Below are positions 34,467 to 42,051 of a stretch of DNA of 64,000 nucleotides, piece after piece. Numbering within the stretch: position 1 is the stretch's first letter; each line of letters opens with the position of its first letter. The stretch is from an uncultured Prevotellaceae bacterium. GTDB taxonomy: Bacteria > Bacteroidota > Bacteroidia > Bacteroidales > Bacteroidaceae. Both the position numbers and the translations under genes were made by a program. The stretch lies in NCBI GenBank assembly GCA_902775605.1, contig CACYNE010000021.1, positions 17,956 to 81,955 on the forward strand. The letters run 5' to 3'. Under the pieces are notes generated by a model. That model worked only from the letters and a program-made list of their open reading frames with translations. It had not been told where the DNA came from and ran no database searches.

Positions 34467-35483
34467 ATGAAAAGAAAGTTTATCATTCTGTCGGCCTGTC
34501 TGTTTGCCACCAGCGCCTTCGCTCAGATAGAAGAAGCGAAAGAGGTGGACAACATTGACTGGCAAGAAGACACTACTGAGATTGTATCTATTGCCGACAT
34601 CATGCGTGATGAGCAAGAGGTAACTATGCGCAAAAACGTTCAGAAGCACTACGATGACGTGTGGAGTCGTCGTTCATACCTGAACATCTCAAAGACAACC
34701 ACCACGCTGACGCCTCAGGAAGAGTACTACACTGGTGTTGATGCCAATGATGGTCTAGCAACAGTTCCTGAGTTCAAAAGCGATTGGGGTGTTTCGCTGA
34801 CATGGGGTCGCGGCTACAGACTGCATAAGCCATCCATCGCCAATGTTGCCCAGTTCAATATTGACTACACTTGGATTGACTTGAACGTCAACCATTTCAA
34901 GGCCGAAGGCGATGCTAATCTTTACGATAGTCGTCATAAGTTCAATCCTGACAAAGGTCCAAATGGAAAATGGATGCCTTGGCAGAGTGGTGTTTCTGGT
35001 ACCGACGGCTCTACCTATAGCTCAAGCAGTTTCAAGAAAGCCTATTTCTATACGCCTTGGAATCTGGAGAAATATGAGGCCAACTACGGCATGAGCTTAG
35101 GCCCCTCTCTCACGCTTTCTCCCTTCACCTATGTCAACGTACCCGCTTTGCATTACATCCAGATGAACATCTTCTATCACGTGGGCTATCAGGCTTCTGT
35201 TATCTATATGAAGAACAACGATGAATACGATGTCAACCAGAAAAATGTGACAGGCTATGACGAGGACCTTCAGGAAACGATGGGTGACCACGCTGTAATC
35301 GACTTCGGCCACGGCTTAACCACAAGTTTTGGCTTCAGTCTCAGTTGGAAGTTCATTGGTGTGGGCTTCGAGACTCGAAATTCCACATTGAAGTACCAGT
35401 CTCTCTCCGAGAGCGATTTCGGAAAAGACAAATACGAATTCAAGTCATCTTACAAACGCGTTTATTTACAGTTTAGATTCTAA
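34467..35483 (+). CDS. Outer membrane beta-barrel protein of unknown family
   Basis: The 338-residue product has a signal peptide (MKRKFIILSACLFATSAFA), an acidic N-terminal stretch and then amphipathic strands with frequent aromatic ends (WGVSLTWGRGYRLH, FNIDYTWIDLNVNHF, YIQMNIFYHVGYQASVIYM, TSFGFSLSWKFIGVGFETR). It ends in KRVYLQFRF, with the terminal Phe expected of a BAM substrate. I do not recognise a specific family. It is the first gene of an operon with a secreted caspase (11 bp downstream) and a transglutaminase-like protein, so it may export, anchor or be a target of these. Confidence 0.72.
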   Translation: MKRKFIILSACLFATSAFAQIEEAKEVDNIDWQEDTTEIVSIADIMRDEQEVTMRKNVQKHYDDVWSRRSYLNISKTTTTLTPQEEYYTGVDANDGLATVPEFKSDWGVSLTWGRGYRLHKPSIANVAQFNIDYTWIDLNVNHFKAEGDANLYDSRHKFNPDKGPNGKWMPWQSGVSGTDGSTYSSSSFKKAYFYTPWNLEKYEANYGMSLGPSLTLSPFTYVNVPALHYIQMNIFYHVGYQASVIYMKNNDEYDVNQKNVTGYDEDLQETMGDHAVIDFGHGLTTSFGFSLSWKFIGVGFETRNSTLKYQSLSESDFGKDKYEFKSSYKRVYLQFRF

Positions 35484-35494
35484 AAAAGTTAGTT

Positions 35495-37018
35495 ATGAAA
35501 AAATATATTATGATGCTTGTATTGGCAGTATGCTGTCTGCCACAGGCAAAGGCCCAGTCAAGTCTGACAGATATTGGCGGAAAGTGTGGATCGGATTTGA
35601 AATGGAAGTTCGATGGCAACACCTTGTCGTTTGAGAACGTCAATAAACAAGGCTGGAGCACAGAGATTCCCGACTTCGATGTTAAGAAGAACATCGCTCC
35701 TTGGGTGAAGAAGAAGCTCAACGTCAAGAAGGTAAGCATTGGTATTGGTATCACAAAGATTGGTTCCTGTGCCTTTGCCAATTGTAGCAACCTTCAGGAG
35801 GTCGTATTTGACGGTCCCGACTTGGTGGACATTGGCTGGGGTGCTTTCATGAATTGCTCACGCTTGAAGACCATCTCATTGCCCATTCGCCTGAGCACTA
35901 TCGGCACCATCGCGTTTGCCAACTGCACCCAACTGCCCTCTGTGAAAATTCCCGATCGCTGCCGTGTGGGCAATCAGGCCTTCATCTCGTGTAAGAACCT
36001 ACAGTCTGTTGAGGTTGGTCCTACCACCATTCTAGGCAGCCATGTATTCTCTACCGAGGTCACCATCAACGACAAGGTGCGCCACAAGCTCTACGACAAG
36101 GAAATCACTCGCCTGCCCTCCTATGTCAACGCTGGCAACTGCAAGGAGTACGGCTTTGCCCGTTCTGCTGTTGAGAAGTGCATGAACAACAAGAAGGCCG
36201 AAGCCTCTGAGGACTATGACTACGCCACTTCTGACGTTGACAAGACTATCCCCGTAGGTTATTATACGCGCAACAACACCTATGCCCTGATTATTGGCAA
36301 CCAGAACTATCGCTTTGTGGGTAATGTCCCCTATGCCATCCACGACGCCCGCGTGTTTGCCGACTATTGCAAGAAGACCCTCGGCCTACCCGTCGAGAAT
36401 GTTCACATTGCCGAGGATGCTACCAAGGAAATGATTCTCGAAGAGGAACTGGAAGACTGGGTATCTAACATCCCTGAGCGTGAGAACAAAAAACTCATCA
36501 TTTACTATGCTGGCCATGGTGTGCCCGACATCAAGAACCACAACAAGGCTTATCTCCTGCCTACCGACGTACGCGGCACGAACCCCAAGCGCGGCATTGC
36601 CCTTGAGGATTTCTATGCAAGAATTGGTGAGCTGGGCTTCAACCAGACATCCGTATTCCTCGATGCCTGCTTCAGTGGTGTGAACCGCGACCACGAGGGT
36701 GTATCAGAAGGCCTGCGTGGCGTTGAGATCGAAGCCGAGGAGACCAGCGTCAGCGATGGCACCGTTGTTGTCTTCACAGCTGCTCAGGGCAACGAAACTG
36801 CTCAGGGCTTCGCTGAGGAAGGTCACGGTCTCTTCACCTATTACCTGCTGAAGGAGTTGCAGAGCTCTCAGGGCTCCATCTCATTTGGCGACCTGTCTGA
36901 CAACATCAGCACACAGGTTTCTCGCAAGGCTCTGGAGATGAAGCTCCGCAAGAAGCAGACCCCCAGCACCAAGCCTTCTGAGAGCATCGCCGACAAATGG
37001 CGTCGCCTGCAGTTCTAA
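35495..37018 (+). CDS. Secreted caspase-family protease (C14) with LRR_5 domain
   Basis: The 507-residue protein has a signal peptide (MKKYIMMLVLAVCCLPQAKA). Residues about 85-200 are BspA-type leucine-rich repeats (ITKIGSCAFANCSNLQEVVF, IRLSTIGTIAFANCTQLPSV). From about residue 250 comes a caspase-like domain: YALIIGNQNYRFVGNVPYAI, the catalytic His341 in IIYYAGHGVPD and Cys392 in VFLDACFSGVN. The order is LRR then protease, an uncommon combination. Orthocaspases of this type cut after basic residues, but the S1 pocket was not resolved here. There is no T9SS tail, so it is probably periplasmic. It is translated between the barrel and transglutaminase genes with gaps of 11 and 10 bp. Confidence 0.88.
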   Translation: MKKYIMMLVLAVCCLPQAKAQSSLTDIGGKCGSDLKWKFDGNTLSFENVNKQGWSTEIPDFDVKKNIAPWVKKKLNVKKVSIGIGITKIGSCAFANCSNLQEVVFDGPDLVDIGWGAFMNCSRLKTISLPIRLSTIGTIAFANCTQLPSVKIPDRCRVGNQAFISCKNLQSVEVGPTTILGSHVFSTEVTINDKVRHKLYDKEITRLPSYVNAGNCKEYGFARSAVEKCMNNKKAEASEDYDYATSDVDKTIPVGYYTRNNTYALIIGNQNYRFVGNVPYAIHDARVFADYCKKTLGLPVENVHIAEDATKEMILEEELEDWVSNIPERENKKLIIYYAGHGVPDIKNHNKAYLLPTDVRGTNPKRGIALEDFYARIGELGFNQTSVFLDACFSGVNRDHEGVSEGLRGVEIEAEETSVSDGTVVVFTAAQGNETAQGFAEEGHGLFTYYLLKELQSSQGSISFGDLSDNISTQVSRKALEMKLRKKQTPSTKPSESIADKWRRLQF

Positions 37019-37028
37019 CACAAAGCCT

Positions 37029-38528
37029 ATGAAACGTTCATTTAAATATCAGACTTGGATTGTCATTGCAATCCAAGTCTGCTTGCTTTCTATTCTGCCT
37101 GCAGAAGCCAAGAAAAAGGCCACCACCATGCAGGACAGCGAGCATACCGCCTATTACAAAAAGCCGGCCAAACAGGTCAAACAGAAGAAACGCATCGCAC
37201 GTCTTCTGGAGCCCCAGTACGACTTCCGCGACTTGGCCAAGACCATCACCAAGGGATGCAAGACCGATTATCAGAAGATAAAGGCCATCTATCAGTGGAT
37301 ATGCAGCAACATTGATTACGACACAACATATCGCATCTACACTGCCGACAGCTGCATCAAGGCCAGAAAGGGCGTCTGTCAGGCCTATTGCGACCTGTTC
37401 AATCGCATCGCTGCCACTCAGAAGATTAAGGTGGAAACCATCTACGGCAAGACAAAGAATCCTGATGGCTCGGCCAGCCAAATGGACCACACCTGGCTTT
37501 TCGCCTATACCAGCAAGAACTACGGCATTTTCTTGGACCCTACCTGGGGTGCAGGTACCTTGGAAAAAGGCAAGTTCCGCAGAAGTGATGACTGCTGGTT
37601 TTGGTTCAATGTCGAGCCTGAGAAAATGGCACTCACCCATTTCCCCAAAGAGGCATCCTATCAACTCGTCAACGACCCTCTGTCAATGACAGAATTCACA
37701 GCGATGCCATCCATCAATATGAACTGGCTGAAATACGGACTTACCATTCATGAACTCTACACGAAAGCGCGTACACCCAAGTGCACACTGCCTGTGTTGT
37801 TCACTCGTGGCGAGGGCATCGTCCAGTTTGTCGATATTCCCTTCCAGTCGTCACTCAAGATTGGCCAGTTTTACACCTTCCGCATCAAGTTAGAGAAGGA
37901 TATTGATTTCTCTTTCATTGCTGGCAACCATGTTTTCGACACGAAAAAACAATGGAAGGACGAAGGCAACGGTATTTATTCTATAGCGTTTATGCCAAGG
38001 TCAACCGAGGACCTTTGCTTTTGCCTTAAAAGTCAGGATGATGATCAAGAATGGAACAACATTTTGAGGTATCATATCGACACGCCTACCAAGGCCGATT
38101 GGAGTGCTGCGGAACCTTATTATCCCCTGGCAATGCCCGAGGTACAACATGTGGGCAATCTGGAACCGGAAGAATGGGCGCAGGCAGGCATCGACAACCA
38201 CCAATTGCTGAAGCTCATCAAAGAGAATAATGTGCAGGAACTGCCTCTCATCTATAGCGACAACGGCCAGAAACTGACAATCGTTGAGGTGCCGATGACC
38301 AAAGTCATCAGTAGAGACCACGCCTACACGTTCCGTTTCTATCCCAAGTCAGGAGTCAAATGGGCCATCAAGAACGAAAGTGCGTGGCTCACCGACTGGG
38401 AAGTGTCCGATGACGGCATGTACACCATGACCATCACTCCCACCGAGGCAGGTCACCTGACTCTCAATGTACAAATCGAAGAAGGACAGCCTTATTGGGC
38501 CGTTCTGAAATACGACATTAACAAATAA
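37029..38528 (+). CDS. Secreted transglutaminase-like protein
   Basis: The 499-residue product has a signal peptide ending near AEAKKK. Residues about 50-200 form a transglutaminase/protease-like domain with the full triad: Cys117 in KGVCQAYCDLF, His154 in QMDHTWLFAY and Asp170 in FLDPTWGAG. The N-terminal helix block (TDYQKIKAIYQWICSNIDY) is typical of bacterial members such as CYK3/YebA types. About 300 C-terminal residues form two or three beta-sandwich repeats (RDHAYTFRFYPKSGVKWAIK, EAGHLTLNVQIEEGQ). It may be a cysteine protease or a cross-linking enzyme. It closes the operon with the LRR-caspase. Confidence 0.85.
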   Translation: MKRSFKYQTWIVIAIQVCLLSILPAEAKKKATTMQDSEHTAYYKKPAKQVKQKKRIARLLEPQYDFRDLAKTITKGCKTDYQKIKAIYQWICSNIDYDTTYRIYTADSCIKARKGVCQAYCDLFNRIAATQKIKVETIYGKTKNPDGSASQMDHTWLFAYTSKNYGIFLDPTWGAGTLEKGKFRRSDDCWFWFNVEPEKMALTHFPKEASYQLVNDPLSMTEFTAMPSINMNWLKYGLTIHELYTKARTPKCTLPVLFTRGEGIVQFVDIPFQSSLKIGQFYTFRIKLEKDIDFSFIAGNHVFDTKKQWKDEGNGIYSIAFMPRSTEDLCFCLKSQDDDQEWNNILRYHIDTPTKADWSAAEPYYPLAMPEVQHVGNLEPEEWAQAGIDNHQLLKLIKENNVQELPLIYSDNGQKLTIVEVPMTKVISRDHAYTFRFYPKSGVKWAIKNESAWLTDWEVSDDGMYTMTITPTEAGHLTLNVQIEEGQPYWAVLKYDINK

Positions 38529-38541
38529 AAAATTTTTTTCG

Positions 38542-38654
38542 AGGCACCCTCCACCAAAATCGCCGGAAATGCCGATATATAAAGGCTTTGAGGCATGGTG
38601 GAGGTGCCTTTAGCCCCCCACTGACCCTCCACTAACCCTCCACTAACCCCCACC
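38542..38654 (-). repeat. GC-rich dispersed repeat, copy A
   Basis: Reading on the minus strand, the unit runs from GTGGAGG-type tandem repeats (11-bp period; plus-strand CCCTCCACTAA at 38625 and 38636) through a conserved core with CTTTATATATCGGCATTTCC to GGTGGAGGG and an A-run. The core has inverted arms CCTCCACC and GGTGGAGG. It matches copies at 38873-39004 and 45280-45383. It starts 14 bp after the transglutaminase gene. Confidence 0.8.
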
Positions 38655-38700
38655 AGGCCCATAGACCTGTGTTCCTATTTTTATCCGTGTAATACCTTTA

Positions 38701-38763
38701 AGTCCGTAGTGAACGGACTCTGAGTCCGTCGCCTTCGGACTGCGAGTCCGACGCCTACGGACG
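38701..38763. repeat. Three mini-hairpins on a 22-bp pitch
   Basis: AGTCCG-N7-CGGACT occurs at 38701-38719 and 38723-38741, and AGTCCG-N7-CGGACG at 38745-38763. The starts are exactly 22 bp apart, each stem is 5-6 bp and each loop 7 nt with different sequence (TAGTGAA, TCGCCTT, ACGCCTA). Stems are conserved while loops vary. Confidence 0.7.
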
Positions 38764-38872
38764 GGCATTTCCCATTAAAGGGTTTTCTCCCAAATGACAA
38801 CCGAAATATTTTTAATTCATTTTACACTCACGATTATTGAGAAGGTATCTTCATGAATGCAAGGCGCAAAGA

Positions 38873-39004
38873 GTGAGTGGAGGGTTGGTGGAGGGTTGGT
38901 GGAGGGTTGGTGGAGGGTCAGTGGAGGGCTGAAGGCACCCCCACCATGCCTCAATCCCTTTATATATCGGCATTTCCAGCGATTTTTGTGGAGGGGTGGA
39001 GGGC
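38873..39004 (+). repeat. GC-rich dispersed repeat, copy B
   Basis: Five 11-bp units (TGGAGGGTTGG three times, then TGGAGGGTCAG and TGGAGGGCTGA, 38878-38932) lead into the conserved core with CCACCATGCCTC and TTTATATATCGGCATTTCC, then GTGGAGGGGTGGAGGG. Copy B is inverted relative to copy A 220 bp away, so the pair could form a large stem. Confidence 0.8.
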
Positions 39005-39028
39005 TTTTCGCATAAAACTTTTTGTCGG

Positions 39029-39068
39029 GACTCAAAGGCAGCGATGTCAGTCACCTGTCCCTATGGCA
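39029..39068 (+). repeat. 40-bp inverted repeat, left copy
   Basis: The segment begins GACTCAAAGGCAGCGATGTC and matches the reverse complement of 45150-45189 at 39 of 40 positions. The two copies bracket about 6.1 kb carrying the LRR, dockerin and cohesin-like genes. Confidence 0.8.
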
Positions 39069-39195
39069 CATAGAAGGGACAGAAGGCATTGGCAAAATGA
39101 TGTTTCTTTAAAGCGTTTGAGAACAAACATATAGGTAGTATCCAACAAACAATTAAAAAAAAAGAAGTTCTAAAACTATTATTTTGCGATTTTTC

Positions 39196-39226
39196 TTGCA
39201 TATAATGTTTCTTTTTTATATTTTTG
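39196..39226 (+). promoter_or_regulatory. Promoter upstream of the LRR gene
   Basis: TTG at 39196-39198 and TATTTTTG at 39219-39226 with 20 bp between. It lies about 460 bp before the next start codon, which predicts a long leader or a separate small RNA. Confidence 0.6.
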
Positions 39227-39232
39227 CAACCG

Positions 39233-39690
39233 ACAATACCAGTTGCGTGCAGTTGGATTGTCAAAAGACATCGATGGAATCCAGAGGCCGACGATGCCAT
39301 TTGTAGGGCAGGCCAAAGGGAAAGGCGTTTACGAACGTTATCGTTCTGTGCTCTCAAACTTCGCAACTTTGAAACCAGTCACAGAGATAATGCAACGGTA
39401 AGCGTCTGCGTGGGTAGATTATATCCCAACTTATGCTATATACAATCATATATAGCATCTTTGTTGTATATATAATCACTTGGCGTGGGCTGGCTGCGTT
39501 GCTTATCCTTGACTGGGGGCAATGCGAAGGCCTGAGAGCGGGGATGGGCGAAAGTAGAAACTCCCATGCCTTTTTTGTTTCCATATTTTTATAAAAACAG
39601 CATTGCCAACATAAGACTAACTGGCTGTTGCTGTGTATTGACAGAAACAAATAACATAACAACAATACTATTAACTAAAATGATATGATT
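39233..39690 (+). other. Long structured leader or small RNA, no gene
   Basis: The stretch between the promoter at 39219 and the ATG at 39691 holds no convincing coding region. It contains several short perfect hairpins: GAACG-TTAT-CGTTC near 39331, and ATGCTATATA with TATATAGCAT (39433-39458). A terminator-like hairpin follows at 39540-39577. I do not recognise a known riboswitch class. It could be an attenuated leader of the LRR operon or an independent RNA. Confidence 0.45.
39540..39577 (+). terminator. Terminator-like hairpin inside the LRR leader
   Basis: GGGATGGG (39541-39548) pairs with CCCATGCC (39563-39570) with one mismatch, followed by TTTTTTG. It lies about 115 bp before the LRR gene start, so it may attenuate that gene. 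Confidence 0.5.
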
Positions 39691-42039
39691 ATGAAAACAA
39701 TCAAGTACCTATTCACGCTATTGTTTGTAAGTGTTTGCACCATTCAGAATGTATGGGCAGACGATGTAATAGCCAATGTTTCCCTAAAGGAAAAGAACAG
39801 TCTTAGTACAGAGATTCTCGCCATTGAGGGCATCGATGACATTAAGACTGTTACCCATTTGACCGTCACTACTCAAGAAGGTGTTCAGTTAGGAGCTGAA
39901 GATTGGACAACCATGAAGACCATGTCAGCGTTGGTCGAACTCGATTTAAGTAATGCCAGTGCAGATGCTGTGCCAGAAAACCAATTTAAAAATGTTTGTC
40001 CAAACCTTACCATCGCAAAACTACCTAAAGACTTAACGACTATTGGTGATTATGCTTTTGATGACCAACGAAATCTCGTTACAGTTATTGTCCCTAATAC
40101 CGTTACATACATCGGAAAATTTGCTTTTGATTATTGTTACGATCTTGAAAATTGCGATCTTTCTGGTTGCAATCTCACAACAATTCCAGAAAGATGCTTT
40201 TATTGTTGTTCTAAACTTCATTCTTTTACAATTCCATCCTCAGTGACGACAATTGGGACTAATGCCTTTTATGGTTGCAGCAATTTCACATCACCATTGC
40301 CTGCAGGAATCCAAGTCATTGGTGGTCAAGCATTCACTTACGCATCGATGCAGGATGTAGATGTTGTGATTCCTGAGGGAACGAATATAAGTGATGCTAC
40401 CTTTAATCATACCAATATTAGAAGTATAGAATTACCAACTACATTCATCAAAATTATTAATAGTTTATGCAACTATTGTAACAATTTGCAAAGAATAATT
40501 TTGAAATCACCAAATGTCGTAGATAATCGTATTGCCATTTCTAATGCCAATAACGTTACCCTGGAGGTCCCATCACATCTGATTGCTTCTTATAAATCTC
40601 ATTCCGCATGGTCACAATATAAAGATGCCATAGCCATCTCGCCTGCGGTCACCGATTATACAGTTAGTACAGACTTGAATCTAAGCAACTCATCGATGCG
40701 CATGGAAGGAGCCCCCAGCGTTTTCTTTTCAGAAAATGCATCTCTAACCATAGCTGGATCTACCGCTCAGGCTTTTAACAATTTCACGGCCAGTGCCAAC
40801 ATATATAGTTCTACTAAACAATACACAAAAGTTTATAATGAAGAAGCAGACGTTACTGTAAATGGTGATTATAAGCAACGCTTCTATGTAAATTACACTG
40901 GATGGTACTTTCTTTGTCTGCCATTCGACTTTACTGTAGGCGATGTAACAGCAGAAGACGGTCAGTTTGTAATTCGTACCTATAACGGTGCAAGACGAAA
41001 TACGGAAAACGTAGCTTTTGGCAACTGGTCGGCCAATTTGGCAAACGATGCTGTCATTACTGCCGGTACAGGTTTTATTCTTCATACCAGCAAAACAACA
41101 TGGGTAACCTTCAAGGCGAAAGCTGATGGCACTAACTATGTGTTTAAAAAGAATACCGACGAACTCCAAATTGCGCTCGCAGCCAACAATACCAATGGTG
41201 ATGCCTCAACAGCCAACACAGGTTGGAACATGGTGGGCAATCCTTGGCAGACCTATTACAACATTCATAAGATGAACTATACTGCTCCTTTTGCTGTATA
41301 TGACAATTCCAGGAATCGATATAACACTTATTCACCCTCTGACGACGACTATGCTCTCCGTCCCTTCGAAGCATTGTTCGTGCAGTGTCCGAATGGGGTG
41401 ACAACGATAGACTTCCCTGCCACAGGTCGTCAGATGACATCAGAGATAACCTCACAGAATGCTGTGATGAAAAGACGTACGGCAGACAATCGCCTGTTGT
41501 TCGACATCCAGGTGACCAGCGACGAACAGTGTGACAAGACACGCCTCGTGGTGAACAGTGATGCCACAATGGATTATGAGATTGGCCGCGATGCCAGTAA
41601 ATTCTTTGCTGACGGCACTGCCGTGCCTCAGATCTATTCGCTGGGAGCTGACGGCACGCAATATGCCATCAACGAGCGTCCTGCTGAAAATGGAACACTG
41701 TCCCTCGGCATTCTCTTCGCATCCGATGGCGAATACACACTTTCTGCCATTCGCAACGATATCGGTCAGGTATTCTTAAAGGATAACGAAACAGGCATCA
41801 CGACCGACTTGTCAAAACGCAGCTACACCTTTGATACCGATGCAGGCACTTGTGACGGTCGTTTCACCCTGAATTTCAATGCGCCTACCAGCATACAAAC
41901 AATGGCGAACGGTGAGACTACTGAAAAGGGTATCTATACTCTCGACGGAGTCAAGGTTGGCAATTCTACCACTGGTCTGAAGAAAGGTGTCTATGTGGTA
42001 CGCCAAGGTCAGCACACTCAAAAGGTGATTATCAAATAA
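39691..42039 (+). CDS. BspA-like leucine-rich repeat surface protein with T9SS signal
   Basis: The start at 39691 gives a signal peptide (MKTIKYLFTLLFVSVCTIQNVWA) and 782 residues; an ATG two codons earlier is equally possible. Residues about 75-310 hold LRR_5 repeats (LTTIGDYAFDDQRNLVTVIV, CSKLHSFTIPSSVTTIGTNA). From about 405 comes a beta-rich module common in Prevotella surface proteins (GWYFLCLPFDFTVGDV, TGWNMVGNPWQTYYN). The C-terminus (KGIYTLDGVKVGN, then GLKKGVYVVRQGQ and KVIIK) is a T9SS sorting domain. The first half is visibly A/T richer than the rest of the window, which hints at acquisition. BspA-like proteins mediate adhesion; here that is inference. Confidence 0.87.
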   Translation: MKTIKYLFTLLFVSVCTIQNVWADDVIANVSLKEKNSLSTEILAIEGIDDIKTVTHLTVTTQEGVQLGAEDWTTMKTMSALVELDLSNASADAVPENQFKNVCPNLTIAKLPKDLTTIGDYAFDDQRNLVTVIVPNTVTYIGKFAFDYCYDLENCDLSGCNLTTIPERCFYCCSKLHSFTIPSSVTTIGTNAFYGCSNFTSPLPAGIQVIGGQAFTYASMQDVDVVIPEGTNISDATFNHTNIRSIELPTTFIKIINSLCNYCNNLQRIILKSPNVVDNRIAISNANNVTLEVPSHLIASYKSHSAWSQYKDAIAISPAVTDYTVSTDLNLSNSSMRMEGAPSVFFSENASLTIAGSTAQAFNNFTASANIYSSTKQYTKVYNEEADVTVNGDYKQRFYVNYTGWYFLCLPFDFTVGDVTAEDGQFVIRTYNGARRNTENVAFGNWSANLANDAVITAGTGFILHTSKTTWVTFKAKADGTNYVFKKNTDELQIALAANNTNGDASTANTGWNMVGNPWQTYYNIHKMNYTAPFAVYDNSRNRYNTYSPSDDDYALRPFEALFVQCPNGVTTIDFPATGRQMTSEITSQNAVMKRRTADNRLLFDIQVTSDEQCDKTRLVVNSDATMDYEIGRDASKFFADGTAVPQIYSLGADGTQYAINERPAENGTLSLGILFASDGEYTLSAIRNDIGQVFLKDNETGITTDLSKRSYTFDTDAGTCDGRFTLNFNAPTSIQTMANGETTEKGIYTLDGVKVGNSTTGLKKGVYVVRQGQHTQKVIIK

Positions 42040-42051
42040 GTTGAATGGCTT

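Noticed and set aside
38877-39134. Small gene in repeat copy B encoding a peptide with MPQSLYISAFPA, also found in copy C
   Set aside because: The shared peptide follows from the shared DNA repeat; the frame is not kept beyond it, there is no ribosome site, and copy A lies in the opposite orientation.
39233-39580. Riboswitch of a known class (TPP-like CTGAGA and cobalamin-like GAAGGC strings)
   Set aside because: The strings appear in the wrong order and without the paired elements that define those classes.
38529-39690. Insertion sequence or integrase fragment in the repeat-rich region
   Set aside because: No transposase or recombinase motif is visible in any frame, and no target duplication could be identified.
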